A stretch of DNA of 64,000 nt, from contig NZ_CP049871.1 in assembly GCF_011302055.1 (NCBI RefSeq), positions 206,501-270,500 on the forward strand. Reading direction: 5' to 3'. Source of the DNA: Sphingomonas sinipercae (GTDB lineage Bacteria; Pseudomonadota; Alphaproteobacteria; Sphingomonadales; Sphingomonadaceae). The notes beneath the pieces are model-generated. The model saw nothing but the letters and a program-made list of their open reading frames with translations. It made no database searches and was not told the origin of the DNA. Positions 53,555 to 62,635 of this stretch are shown piece by piece (within the stretch, counting starts at the first letter, position 1; every line of letters begins with the position of its first letter). The position numbers and the translations under genes are program-made.

Positions 53555-55870
53555 CTAGATCGGGTGGCCGTCGCGGTCGATCAGCACTTCGCGGCTGCCG
53601 ACATGGTTGGCCGGGCCGATCAGCCCCTCCTTTTCCATCCGCTCGATCAGCCGCGCCGCGCTGTTGTAGCCGATGCGCAGCTGGCGCTGGACATAGGACA
53701 CCGACGCCTTCTGGGCCTCGGCGACGATTTGGACCGCCTTGCGATACTGCTGGGTTTCCGGGTCGTCCTCGCCGGTCGGCTGGCCATCGAACAAATACCC
53801 GCCGTCCTCGGGTTCCTCGGTGACCGCCTGAATGTAATCGGGCGTTCCCTGCTTGCGCCAATGCTCGGCGACGGCGCGGACTTCCTCGTCGGACACGAAC
53901 GGCCCGTGCACGCGCAGGATCTGCTTGCCGCCGGGCATGTAGAGCATGTCCCCCTTGCCCAGCAGCTGCTCGGCGCCTTGCTCGCCAAGGATGGTGCGGC
54001 TGTCGATCTTGCTCGTCACCTGGAAGCTGATGCGGGTCGGCAGGTTCGCCTTGATGACGCCGGTGATGACGTCGACCGACGGCCGCTGAGTCGCCATGAT
54101 CAGGTGGATGCCCGCCGCCCGCGCCTTTTGCGCCAGCCGCTGGATCAGGAACTCGACCTCCTTGCCGGCGGTCATCATCAGGTCGGCAAGCTCGTCGACG
54201 ACGACGACGATCTGCGGCAGCACTTCATATTCGAGGCTCTCGGTCTCGTATATCGGCTGGCCGGTGTCGGCGTTGTACCCGGTCTGGACCTGGCGGCCGA
54301 GCTGCGCGCCCTTGGCCTTGGCCTCGCGCACCTTCTGGTTGAAGCTGGCGAGCGAGCGGACACCGAGATTGGCCATCATCCGATAGCGCTCCTCCATCTG
54401 CTCGACGGTCCACTTGAGCGCCCGGATCGCCTTGCCCGGCTCGGTCACCACCGGCGCCAGCAGGTGCGGGATGCCTTCGTAGATGCTCAGTTCGAGCATC
54501 TTGGGGTCGATCATGATCAGCCGGCATTGCTCCGGGTTGAGCCGGTACAGCAGCGACAGGATCATGCAGTTGAGGCCAACCGACTTACCCGATCCGGTGG
54601 TTCCGGCGACCAGCAGGTGGGGCATTGGCGCAAGGTCGGCGATCACCGCGTCGCCGGCGATGTTCTTGCCCAGGATCAGCGGCAGCGAGGTGCTTGCGTC
54701 GCCGAAGTCCTGCGATCCGATCAGCTCCGACAGCGCGACCGATTCCCGGCGTGGGTTGGGAAGCTCGATGCCGATGACGCTCCGTCCCGGGATGATTGCG
54801 ACGCGCGCCGACACGGCCTGCATGTTGCGGGCGATGTCGTCGGCCAGCTGGATCACCCGGCTCGCCTTGATCCCGCTCGCCGGCTCCAGCTCGTACATCG
54901 TCACGACCGGGCCGGGACGCACTTCAACGATGTCGCCGCGGACGTGGAAGTCCTCGAGCACGGATTCGAGGATTCGGGCGTTGCGCTCCAGCGCGGCCCG
55001 GTCGACCGGGGTCCGGCCCTTGTCCGTGACCGGCGCGAGGAGGGAGACATCTGGAAGGACGTAATTGTCGCCCAGCGCCAGAGCCTGCTGGGTCGCCGGC
55101 TTGCGCAGCGCCGAGGCCGAACGCGCAATCGGCTTCGTCGGCTCGGTGACCGACACGCTCGGCCGCGGCCTTGGCGGCGCAGCGGCGGCGACCTCGTTCC
55201 GCTCGGTCTCGGTCCGGCGCGGCTTCGGCGCCTTGACGCGCGGGCTGCGGCTGAACAGCCCGGCCAGCCAGTCGCGCTCGTCCATCGTCAGTCCCAGCGA
55301 CAGGTACGCGAGCGCCAGTCCGCCGCAGGCGAACAGGATCAAGACAGCGATCCGCGTCGGCTCAAGGAACCGGTCGTCCGGGATCAGGCCGATCAGGGCC
55401 TGCAGTCCGGATGCGCCGGCTAGACCGAGCACCCCGCCCCAGCCGCTGGGCAGGCCGACCACGGCCGATCCGCTGGTCAGCCCAAGCGCGATTCCAATCA
55501 GAACCGCCGCGGCCCCGGCGATCAGCAAGGCGCGGCGGATCCGGCGCGGCGGCTCGGTGCGAAGCAGCCTGAGCCCCGCAATGGCGATGACCGGCAGGAA
55601 AGCGAGCGCGCCGAGGCCGAATGTCAGCAGCAGGAAATCGCTGAGGTAGGCGCCGAAACTGCCCAGCCAGTTCGCCGGCGGGCCGGCGGCAGCGGTGGTG
55701 AAGGAGGGGTCGGTGCTGCTGTGGCTGGCAAGGGCGATCGCCGCCGCGGCGCAGAAGGCGAGCAACAGCGCGCCGAGGCTGCGCAGCAGGAGCCGCCGCG
55801 AAACGTCGCGCAGCTTGTCGCGCCAATCCGGGCCCAAGTCGTCGCGCGCCCGCGTTGCAGCCGTCGCCAT
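53555..55870 (-). CDS. ftsK: DNA translocase FtsK
   Basis: Septal DNA pump that clears and aligns chromosome termini. 771 residues: N-terminal membrane domain with four or five helices (about 25-180), a short linker (about 200-290), an alpha domain, and the RecA-like beta motor with Walker A GTTGSGKSVGLN and Walker B IVVVVDELADLM. The C-terminal gamma winged helix (about 705-771, QLRIGYNSAARLIERMEKEG) should read KOPS-type sequences. It is divergent from the ubiquinone hydroxylase gene across a 113-base gap. Confidence 0.95.
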   Translation of the reverse strand: MATAATRARDDLGPDWRDKLRDVSRRLLLRSLGALLLAFCAAAAIALASHSSTDPSFTTAAAGPPANWLGSFGAYLSDFLLLTFGLGALAFLPVIAIAGLRLLRTEPPRRIRRALLIAGAAAVLIGIALGLTSGSAVVGLPSGWGGVLGLAGASGLQALIGLIPDDRFLEPTRIAVLILFACGGLALAYLSLGLTMDERDWLAGLFSRSPRVKAPKPRRTETERNEVAAAAPPRPRPSVSVTEPTKPIARSASALRKPATQQALALGDNYVLPDVSLLAPVTDKGRTPVDRAALERNARILESVLEDFHVRGDIVEVRPGPVVTMYELEPASGIKASRVIQLADDIARNMQAVSARVAIIPGRSVIGIELPNPRRESVALSELIGSQDFGDASTSLPLILGKNIAGDAVIADLAPMPHLLVAGTTGSGKSVGLNCMILSLLYRLNPEQCRLIMIDPKMLELSIYEGIPHLLAPVVTEPGKAIRALKWTVEQMEERYRMMANLGVRSLASFNQKVREAKAKGAQLGRQVQTGYNADTGQPIYETESLEYEVLPQIVVVVDELADLMMTAGKEVEFLIQRLAQKARAAGIHLIMATQRPSVDVITGVIKANLPTRISFQVTSKIDSRTILGEQGAEQLLGKGDMLYMPGGKQILRVHGPFVSDEEVRAVAEHWRKQGTPDYIQAVTEEPEDGGYLFDGQPTGEDDPETQQYRKAVQIVAEAQKASVSYVQRQLRIGYNSAARLIERMEKEGLIGPANHVGSREVLIDRDGHPI

Positions 55871-55983
55871 TGTCTAACCCCCACCGCTCCAACGCTAAAA
55901 TGCCCTGCCGGGGACTCCCCGGTCAAGCGAAGTCGTGACGTCACGCCTCGCCACGGTTCAAACTGGGCGTTAGAGCGGCCGGG

Positions 55984-57198
55984 ATGGATCGCGCGGACGT
56001 CATCATTTTGGGCGGTGGGCTGGTGGGGCTGGCGCTTGCGGCCGCGCTCGACGCAAGCGGCCTCTCTGCAATCGTCGTCGATCCCGCCGATCCCGACCAG
56101 CGCCTCGACGCCGCCTTCGATGGCCGGACCAGCGCGGTGTCCTCAAGCTCGATGCGGATGCTCGAAGCCACCGGCGTCGCGGACCATTTCCCGCAGCCTG
56201 GCTGCCCCATCCTGAAGATCGCCGTTGCCGACGGCCTGGCCCCCAGCGGGCTCGATTTCGATGCCGACGACGACGGGCCGCTCGGCTGGATGCACGAAAA
56301 CCGGAACTTGCGGGCAGCGCTTCGTGCCCGTGCCGAGGCGGGATCGAAGCTCTGGCTGCTGTGGAAATCGCGCATCGCCGATGTCGACCGCAGCGAATCC
56401 GGCGTGGTGGTTAGCCTCGGCGACGGGCGCAAGCTGACGGCGCCGCTGCTGATCGCCGCCGACGGCCGCAATTCGGCGATGCGCGAAGCGGCGGGGATCC
56501 GGATGGCGCGCTGGCGCTACGATCACAACGCGATTGTCTCGGTGCTTCGGCACGATCGGCCGCACCAGAATATCGCATACGAAATCTTCTATCCGTCGGG
56601 CCCGTTTGCACTCCTGCCGATGACCGATGATGCCAAGGGTCATCGTTCGGCGATCGTCTGGTCGATCCGGAGCGGCGATGCGCCGGGCCTGCTGTCGCTA
56701 TCCGACGAACAGTTCGCGGGCGAAGCCAAGGCGGCGATGGGCGGGTTCCTGGGCGAGGTTGGGATGGCGGCGCCGCGCTCGACCTATCCGCTCGGCTTCC
56801 ACCACGCGGCGCACATCACGGCCGAGCGGCTTGCGCTGGTCGGTGACGCGGCGCACGCGGTTCACCCGATCGCCGGGCAAGGGCTCAACCTTGGCTTCCG
56901 CGACGCCGCTGCCCTGGCGCAGGTGCTGGTCGAAGGCGCCCGGCTAGGGCTCGACCTTGGCGACCGGCAATTGCTCGACCGCTACCAGCGCTGGCGCTCG
57001 CTCGACGCGCTGTCGGTGGCGTTCGCGACCGATAGCCTGACACGAATCTACAGTGTCCCGGGCCGCACCGCATCGGCCATCCGCCGCTTCGGCATGGGCC
57101 TGGTCGACCGCATTGGCCCGGTGAAGAATCGGCTGATGAACGAAGCGCGCGGCACCAGCGGCGAACTGCCGCTGCTGCTTCGTGGCTTGCCAATCTAA
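55984..57198 (+). CDS. UbiH/UbiF/Coq6-family FAD hydroxylase of ubiquinone synthesis
   Basis: Adds a hydroxyl group to the ubiquinone ring precursor (family role). 404 residues with FAD loop ILGGGLVGLALAAAL at 8-22, the NRNLRAALRARAE substrate region, an LLIAADGRNSAMRE DG motif, and the GDAAHAVHPIAGQGLNLGFRD second FAD motif near 285-305. Which ring position it hydroxylates (C1, C5 or C6) cannot be told from sequence. The ATG at 55984 is the start. It is convergent with the LON-domain gene. Confidence 0.9.
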   Translation: MDRADVIILGGGLVGLALAAALDASGLSAIVVDPADPDQRLDAAFDGRTSAVSSSSMRMLEATGVADHFPQPGCPILKIAVADGLAPSGLDFDADDDGPLGWMHENRNLRAALRARAEAGSKLWLLWKSRIADVDRSESGVVVSLGDGRKLTAPLLIAADGRNSAMREAAGIRMARWRYDHNAIVSVLRHDRPHQNIAYEIFYPSGPFALLPMTDDAKGHRSAIVWSIRSGDAPGLLSLSDEQFAGEAKAAMGGFLGEVGMAAPRSTYPLGFHHAAHITAERLALVGDAAHAVHPIAGQGLNLGFRDAAALAQVLVEGARLGLDLGDRQLLDRYQRWRSLDALSVAFATDSLTRIYSVPGRTASAIRRFGMGLVDRIGPVKNRLMNEARGTSGELPLLLRGLPI

Positions 57199-57203
57199 CC
57201 GGC

Positions 57204-57827
57204 TTATTGAAGCGTCGGCTGCAGCTCCGCGCTGCCCTGGCTGAGGCGCAGGAACTGCATCAGTTGGACGAGCAGGTCGGCGCGCGTGTCGAGCGACTGC
57301 GCTTCCAGCAACGCCTGCTTGGCGGAAATGTCGAAGGGCGCGACCTGGCCAATTGCGTTGACGAGCATTTCGTCGTCCAGCCGGCCGACCGCGTTCCAGT
57401 CGACAGTCAGCCCCAACGCATCGCCTAGCCGGCGCGCTTCGCGCTCTACTTCGGAGCGCTGGGCCAGTCCAAGCGGCGCCGGCTCCCCATCATCGAACGC
57501 ATCGAGGTCGACCTCGGCATTGCGGTAAAGCGTGTCGCGGTCGACTTCGCGAAGCAGGCGGAAGCGCCGCGTGCCGTTGAGCACGATATTGAAGCGCCCG
57601 TCGTCGAGCTCTTCGAGCCCGACGATCTCCCCGGTGCATCCGACGGCGTGCAGGGCCGGCCGCTCCTTATCGAGCTCGGCGGCAAGCGGCTGGATCATGC
57701 CGATGTGGGAATGGCCGTCGACCGCATCGCGGATCATGTCGCGATAGCGGGCCTCGAAGATGTGCAGGGGCAATTGCGTGCGCGGAAAGAGGATCGCGCC
57801 GGCCAATGGAAAGAGCGGGACGTGCAC
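57204..57827 (-). CDS. LON substrate-binding domain protein
   Basis: A 207-residue protein consisting only of the N-terminal domain of Lon proteases (PUA-like): VPLFPLAGAILFPRTQLPLHIFEARYR near 3-30, GCTGEIVGLEELDDGRFNIVLNGTRRFRL, and LLEAQSLDTRADLLVQLM at the helical end. There is no ATPase or protease domain. It may bind unfolded substrates; the function is unknown. The start is GTG 57827, 10 bases after the stop of the cnoX gene, so the two are probably co-transcribed and both are linked to protein quality control. Confidence 0.9.
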   Translation of the reverse strand: MHVPLFPLAGAILFPRTQLPLHIFEARYRDMIRDAVDGHSHIGMIQPLAAELDKERPALHAVGCTGEIVGLEELDDGRFNIVLNGTRRFRLLREVDRDTLYRNAEVDLDAFDDGEPAPLGLAQRSEVEREARRLGDALGLTVDWNAVGRLDDEMLVNAIGQVAPFDISAKQALLEAQSLDTRADLLVQLMQFLRLSQGSAELQPTLQ

Positions 57828-57836
57828 TGCCGAAGC

Positions 57837-58745
57837 TCAGGTGAATAGCAGGGCCGACAGGCGGCGGCGCTGTGCCCGGCCCCACGGATCTTGCAGGCCC
57901 TGCGCCTCGAGCAGTTGCAGGAAGCGCTTGCGCGCCTCGCCCTCGTTCCATTCGCGGTCGCGCGCGATGATTTCGAGCAATTCGTCGGCGGCGCGATCGC
58001 GGTCGCCGGACGCCATTGCGGCGGCCGCCAGTTCCAGCCGGGCATCAAGGTCGTCCGGGTTTGCGCTGACCTTTTGCTCAAGCGCGCCATGGTCCGCGGC
58101 GGGGGCGGCAGCGAGCAGTTCGAGGGCGGCGCGGGCGCGAGCGACCGGCGCCTGCTTGGCCAGCTCGGGCGAAAGCGAATCGAGGATCGCGCGTGCCTGT
58201 TCCTGCTCGCCCGCCGCGGCCAGCGCGCGGATGAGGCCGCCAATGGCGGTGGGCTCGTCCGGCGCCATCTCGCGCACCTGCTCGAAGATATTTGCCGCGC
58301 GGGCCGCATCGCCCGCCTGGAGCACCTCTTCGCCCATCGCCACCAGCGGCTCGACCTGCGCCTTGATCGATTCGCCGGGGCCCGGGACTCGAAGCTGGGC
58401 CAGCAGCTGGTCGATGACCCGGGTCAGTTGCCCTTCCGTGCGGTAATTGGTCAGGTCGGCGACCGGCTGCCCCTGATAGAAAGCGTAGACGGCGGGGATC
58501 GACTGCACCCGGAACTGCGCGGCGATGATCTTGTCGGTGTCGACGTCGATCTTGACCAGCTTGACGCCCTTGGCCGCATAATCGGCGGCGATCTTGTCGA
58601 GGATCGGCGAAAGCTGCTTGCACGGGCCGCACCACTCGGCCCAGAAATCGAGCAGGACCAGGCTCGTCATCGACGGTTCGACGACTTCGCGTTCAAGCTT
58701 GGCGATGGCCTCGCTTTCCGCTTCGCTCATGCCCAGTGTCGCCAC
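57837..58745 (-). CDS. cnoX: CnoX/YbbN-type thioredoxin-TPR co-chaperone
   Basis: A holdase and redox protein that hands substrates to DnaK/GroEL in relatives. 302 residues: thioredoxin domain (about 20-120) with an active WCGPC (AEWCGPCKQLSPILDKIA), then TPR-like helices (about 135-300). Two Cys in WCGPC suggest reductase activity, unlike E. coli CnoX (SxxC). The start is GTG 58745, preceded by AAGGAG at 9 bases, giving MATLGMSEAES; an ATG at 58775 would include the Shine-Dalgarno. It lies upstream of the LON-domain gene. Confidence 0.9.
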   Translation of the reverse strand: MATLGMSEAESEAIAKLEREVVEPSMTSLVLLDFWAEWCGPCKQLSPILDKIAADYAAKGVKLVKIDVDTDKIIAAQFRVQSIPAVYAFYQGQPVADLTNYRTEGQLTRVIDQLLAQLRVPGPGESIKAQVEPLVAMGEEVLQAGDAARAANIFEQVREMAPDEPTAIGGLIRALAAAGEQEQARAILDSLSPELAKQAPVARARAALELLAAAPAADHGALEQKVSANPDDLDARLELAAAAMASGDRDRAADELLEIIARDREWNEGEARKRFLQLLEAQGLQDPWGRAQRRRLSALLFT

Positions 58746-58889
58746 GTCACCGCTCTCCTTCCACTGCGAGCGCATATGGGCCGCCCAATCTGGCGCAACA
58801 AGCCAAAGCGGACGCTTGCGCCGCCGCGCCGGCCCATGCTAGGCGCCCGCCACCCTGTCGCGGAGCCTTCCTTCGCGATCAGCGCCAGA

Positions 58890-58964
58890 GCGGGCGTAGC
58901 TCAGGGGTAGAGCACAACCTTGCCAAGGTTGGGGTCGAGGGTTCGAATCCCTTCGCCCGCTCCA
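58890..58964 (+). tRNA. tRNA-Gly (anticodon GCC)
   Basis: 75 bases with encoded CCA. Acceptor GCGGGCG (58890-58896) pairs with CGCCCGC (58954-58960). Anticodon loop CTTGCCA A-type between CAAC and GTTG gives GCC. T-loop TTCGAAT is present. A short T run follows the gene. Confidence 0.96.
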
Positions 58965-58982
58965 TTTTCTCGGATTCGCGAG

Positions 58983-60083
58983 TCAGAGCGCCAGGTCGGC
59001 GCCGCCGTCGCGTTCGTGCTGGGCGATAACCGCGCGCACGACATTGTTCATCAGCGTCATTCGGGTCGGCAGCGGCACCGACGTCTTCTTGATCATCACG
59101 GCCACCGCATAGCTGCTGCCGTCGGGCGCGGTCAGGATGCCGATGTCGTTATAGCCGGCCTGCACCGCACCGAGGATCTGGCCGGTGCCGGTCTTGTGGC
59201 TTAGCGACCAGCCCGGGCGGAGGCCGCCTTTCAGCCGGTTGGCGCCGGTCTTGGTATTGCCCATGATATTGAGCAGGCGCGCCGTCGAGGATGGCGACAG
59301 CAGCTCGCCGCGCTTCAGGCGCGAGAGGGCATGGACGATCGCATTGGCCGAAGCGCCGTCGTACGGGTCTTCGATGTAGCGGTTGAACGCCGCGCGCCGA
59401 ACCGACAGCGGCAAGGCGTCGCGCGCCTGGTAGAAAGCGCGGCCGATCGAATAGCTCTGGGTCCAGGTCAGGCCGGCAATCTTGCTCTGCAACGAACGCT
59501 CGCCGTTATAAAAGCGGATGGCGCCAAGCCCCTTGTTGCGGATCATGGCGCGAACCGCGTCGGGCCCGCCGACCGATCGCATCAGCTTGTCGTTGGCGGT
59601 ATTGTCGCTGGTGGTGATCGCCTTGAACATCAAATCAGCGAGCGTCGTCGTGTAGCCGCCGCCAAGGACTCTTGCAGCGATCGGCTGGTGGAACAGGGTA
59701 AGGTCGCTGCGGTCGAAGCTGACCGCGTCGGTCAGGCGCACCTTGCCCTTGTCGACAGCGTCGAGGGCAGTGATCGAAACCCACAATTTACTGACGCTCT
59801 GCTGCGGCGAAAGCTCATTGCCGTTCCACGAGGTGGTCCAGCCGTCATCGATGGATTCGACGGCGATCCCGACCCGACCGGCAAAGCCCTTGCCGAGTTC
59901 GTCGATGCGCCGCTCGAGCTGCGCCGGCGGCTGCGGGGATTGGCGGACGACGCGGGGCGGCTGGGCATCCTGGACGGACTTCGCCGGGGTGGATTTCTGC
60001 GCGACGGGGGCCGCCGCGGCGCCCAATTGGGCCATTGCGGCCATCGCCAGGGCAGCGCCAAGCCCCCTCCAGATTGACGTCAT
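58983..60083 (-). CDS. Class A beta-lactamase-type serine hydrolase
   Basis: A 366-residue periplasmic protein with a signal peptide (about 1-24), a Pro-rich linker (about 30-55) and a class A beta-lactamase fold. The catalytic Ser is in SVSK (Ser70-xx-Lys73), SDN is in TTSDNTAND, and KTG is in HKTGTGQ (234 motif). Counted from SDN, E166 falls exactly in ERSLQ, so the general base is kept while Asn170 is Gln (ExxLQ). It may be a beta-lactamase or a peptidoglycan-modifying hydrolase. The gene is monocistronic; an upstream gap of 121 bases could hold its promoter. No ampR-like regulator is nearby. Confidence 0.85.
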   Translation of the reverse strand: MTSIWRGLGAALAMAAMAQLGAAAAPVAQKSTPAKSVQDAQPPRVVRQSPQPPAQLERRIDELGKGFAGRVGIAVESIDDGWTTSWNGNELSPQQSVSKLWVSITALDAVDKGKVRLTDAVSFDRSDLTLFHQPIAARVLGGGYTTTLADLMFKAITTSDNTANDKLMRSVGGPDAVRAMIRNKGLGAIRFYNGERSLQSKIAGLTWTQSYSIGRAFYQARDALPLSVRRAAFNRYIEDPYDGASANAIVHALSRLKRGELLSPSSTARLLNIMGNTKTGANRLKGGLRPGWSLSHKTGTGQILGAVQAGYNDIGILTAPDGSSYAVAVMIKKTSVPLPTRMTLMNNVVRAVIAQHERDGGADLAL

Positions 60084-60204
60084 GCCGTTAAACTCCCACC
60101 CGCTTTTCGACTGATCTGAATAGGTTAGCAGGTTCCTCCTGAACCCTTGCTAGCCGTTCGGACAGAATCGCATCCGGGATTCGCTTTGCCAACCCCCTTT
60201 GGGA

Positions 60205-60996
60205 TCAGGCCGGCTGTTCGTTGCCCAACAGGGCGGCCGATTCCAGCTCGTCGAGGGCGCGGTGGACGGCGACATATTGGCGGGCGGAGGCGATCCAGCC
60301 GCCAGCATTGCGCGCGCCCGGAAGCCGCATCGTTTCGGCAAGTGCGGCATCGACTTCGCCGGCGCGAAGGCTGGCGGCAGCGCGCGCAGCGCGAGCCTGC
60401 GGCCGGGACGACGGCTCGTCCGACCGGCGCACCTGCACGAGCGAGCCGAATTCGCGCTTGAGCCGTTCCCAGCCGCCATCTTGAGAGTTCGAGCCGGTCA
60501 ACTGGCGTTCCAGGCCGCCATATTGGGCGACGAGATCGCCGAGCCGAACCGGGGAGCGGGAGCCGGTGACGATCGTCGCCACCGCCTGTGGATGGCGCAC
60601 GCCGAAGCGTTCGACCAGCAAGGGTTCCAAATAGCCGAGTGCTACGCCGCGATCGATCGCGCGCCGGGCGGCGAAGATGACGACCAGGGCATCGGCGCGG
60701 CCGGCCGAGCCTTGCGCCTCGGTGGCGGCATTTTCGACGCGCTCGAGCCGGGAGCGGAGCTCCGCGACCTGGGCTTCGACACCGGCCGGCGGCGTGGCGA
60801 CGACCTGTGGAACGGCGATCAATTGCTGGCGCGGGGCCATGGCGGGCGGCGTGGACGGAGTCACCCCGAGCAACCGCGCCGCCGGCTGGTAACGGGCAAG
60901 GCCCCAGGTCGCAGCGGCGGCGCCAAGCAGGATCAGCACGAGCGCAAGCAACAGCCGCGCCGTCCAGCCCATGCCGGTTGTGCTTCCCGCCACCAT
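60205..60996 (-). CDS. Mitofilin-like (COG4223-type) inner-membrane protein next to hemD
   Basis: A 263-residue protein from the ATG at 60996, which overlaps the hemD stop by one base (TGATG). N-terminal membrane helix (about 12-35), then a Pro-rich stretch, a coiled coil (about 70-105, VEAQVAELRSRLERVENAA) and a helical C-terminal domain (about 115-255) with the ALAETMRLPGARNAGGWIASAR block. In alphaproteobacteria such proteins follow hemD and are annotated as HemX-like or COG4223/mitofilin-like, with a proposed role in membrane organisation. The function is unproven. Confidence 0.75.
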   Translation of the reverse strand: MVAGSTTGMGWTARLLLALVLILLGAAAATWGLARYQPAARLLGVTPSTPPAMAPRQQLIAVPQVVATPPAGVEAQVAELRSRLERVENAATEAQGSAGRADALVVIFAARRAIDRGVALGYLEPLLVERFGVRHPQAVATIVTGSRSPVRLGDLVAQYGGLERQLTGSNSQDGGWERLKREFGSLVQVRRSDEPSSRPQARAARAAASLRAGEVDAALAETMRLPGARNAGGWIASARQYVAVHRALDELESAALLGNEQPA

Positions 60997-61670
60997 CAAT
61001 CGGGATTGTTGCACAGCCGTGACGCAAGGGCCAGCAGCGACGAATCGTTCGGTTCTTCCGCGACTTCGACCCCAGCCCAACCGGGCCCCAAGCCTCCGGC
61101 TGCATCGTCGCTAATGGCGGCGAGGGTGACTCGCGCGCGGTCGAGCTTCGCCTCCGCGGACAACGCCGCCAGCCGGGCGCCTGCCCGGCGCGAGTGGACG
61201 AGCACCAGCTTGCCCTCGACCTGCGCGAGATCGCCGCCCGCCGGAATTTCCGCGGATCGGTACACCGGCACGGCGGTGATCGCCTGGCGAACGCCGGACG
61301 AATCCTTGCGATGCTCTCCGCACAGGTGGACCACCCGGAGCGCCGGATCGGTCGAGCCGAGCAGCCGCTCGACCCCGGAATCGCCAACGGCTGCAATATC
61401 GAAACCGGCGTTCCGGGCCGCTTCGGCGGTCGCCTTTCCAACCGCATAGGCCGGCAGGCCGCGCAGCGATTGCAGCCCGTCGCCCGCGGCGCGAAGCGCG
61501 TTGGCGCTTGTCAGCAACACCGCGTCGAAGCTCGCGGCGTCCGGGGCGTCCCACGCCAATGGCTCAATTGCGAACAGCGGGATCGCTATCGGATCAAGCC
61601 CAAGCCGGCGGGCGGCGTCGCAGGTGGCGGTCGCGCCCGGCTCCGGACGCAAGACGACGACGCGCTTCAT
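60996..61670 (-). CDS. hemD: Uroporphyrinogen-III synthase
   Basis: Cyclises hydroxymethylbilane with ring D inversion. 224 residues from the ATG at 61670, whose ATGA overlaps the hemC stop. HemD is poorly conserved; visible are RVVVLRPEPGATATC, FDAVLLTSANALRAA near 65-80, AYAVGKATAEAARNAGF and LVLVHSRRAGARLAAL. A longer open frame upstream lies inside hemC. Substrate passes from HemC to HemD, which fits the coupling. Confidence 0.88.
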   Translation of the reverse strand: MKRVVVLRPEPGATATCDAARRLGLDPIAIPLFAIEPLAWDAPDAASFDAVLLTSANALRAAGDGLQSLRGLPAYAVGKATAEAARNAGFDIAAVGDSGVERLLGSTDPALRVVHLCGEHRKDSSGVRQAITAVPVYRSAEIPAGGDLAQVEGKLVLVHSRRAGARLAALSAEAKLDRARVTLAAISDDAAGGLGPGWAGVEVAEEPNDSSLLALASRLCNNPD

Positions 61671-62587
61671 TCGCCGCGGAAAAGCTTCCGGATCGAGTCT
61701 GGCGCGCGCTCGAGCATGGCGTGGGCAAGCTTGGCGCCTTCGTCGCAGTCGCGCATGGCGAAGCGGGCCTGGTCGCGGACCCGGTCCTTGCCGTCGGTCG
61801 ACAGGATTTCGGCGCGAAGGTGGGTTTCCATGTGCGACACGGTCGCCAAGGCCGCGACCGGCGAGTGGCATGACCCGCCCAGCGCGCGGGCGAAGGCGCG
61901 CTCCGCTTCGACGGCGCAGCGGGTGCTGACGTCGTCGAGATGCTTTAGCATCGTGCAGGTTTCCTCATCGTCGGCGCGGCATTCGACGCCCAAAGCGCCT
62001 TGCCCCGGCGCGGGCAGCATCACTTCGAACGGCAATGTCACCCCGATATGGTCCATCCGCAGCCGATGGAGCCCGGCTGCCGACAGGAAGGTCGCGTCGG
62101 CTTCGCCCGCCTCCAGCTTGCGGATCCGGGTCTCCACGTTCCCGCGCATCGGCACGATCTTCAGGTCGGGGCGAAGCGCAAGGACCTGGGCGGCGCGGCG
62201 CGGCGACGACGTGCCGATGACCGCCCCGGTGCGAAGCTCGTCGATCGAATTGGCGCCGATCAGCTTGTCGGCGACGTAAACCCGGGGGCGGATTGCGGCG
62301 AGCCGGATCTCGGCCGGTCGGACAACCTCGACGTCCTTCATCGAATGGACGGCGAAATCGATCTCGCCGGCCAGCAGCGCCTGGTCCAGTTCCTTGGTCC
62401 ACAGGCCCTTGCCGCCGACTTCGGCCAACGGGCGGTCGGTGATTCGATCGCCGCTGGTGGTGATGGCGACGATCTCGACATGACCGGCGGGCCAGCGCTC
62501 CGCGACCTCAAGGGCCGACGCGACCTTGCGCGCCTGGATCATCGCCAGCGGCGAACCGCGCGTGCCAAGTCTCGGATTCCGACGCAT
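61667..62587 (-). CDS. hemC: Porphobilinogen deaminase (hydroxymethylbilane synthase)
   Basis: Joins four porphobilinogens to hydroxymethylbilane. 306 residues: [17 protein letters not shown] at 7-23, the [16 protein letters not shown] region, [10 protein letters not shown] (catalytic Asp), [30 protein letters not shown] and [13 protein letters not shown], whose Cys carries the dipyrromethane cofactor. It is divergent from tsaD across 48 bases and first in hemC-hemD-COG4223. Confidence 0.96.
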   Translation of the reverse strand: MRRNPRLGTRGSPLAMIQARKVASALEVAERWPAGHVEIVAITTSGDRITDRPLAEVGGKGLWTKELDQALLAGEIDFAVHSMKDVEVVRPAEIRLAAIRPRVYVADKLIGANSIDELRTGAVIGTSSPRRAAQVLALRPDLKIVPMRGNVETRIRKLEAGEADATFLSAAGLHRLRMDHIGVTLPFEVMLPAPGQGALGVECRADDEETCTMLKHLDDVSTRCAVEAERAFARALGGSCHSPVAALATVSHMETHLRAEILSTDGKDRVRDQARFAMRDCDEGAKLAHAMLERAPDSIRKLFRGE

Positions 62588-62635
62588 TTCCTTCCGCTAG
62601 CGCATCGCGGAGCCTTCAGGCAAAGGCATTTGCGA

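Noticed and set aside
53435-55423. Long plus-strand open frame (about 660 codons) opposite ftsK
   Set aside because: Antisense shadow of ftsK; composition is unlike a real protein and no start signal is seen.
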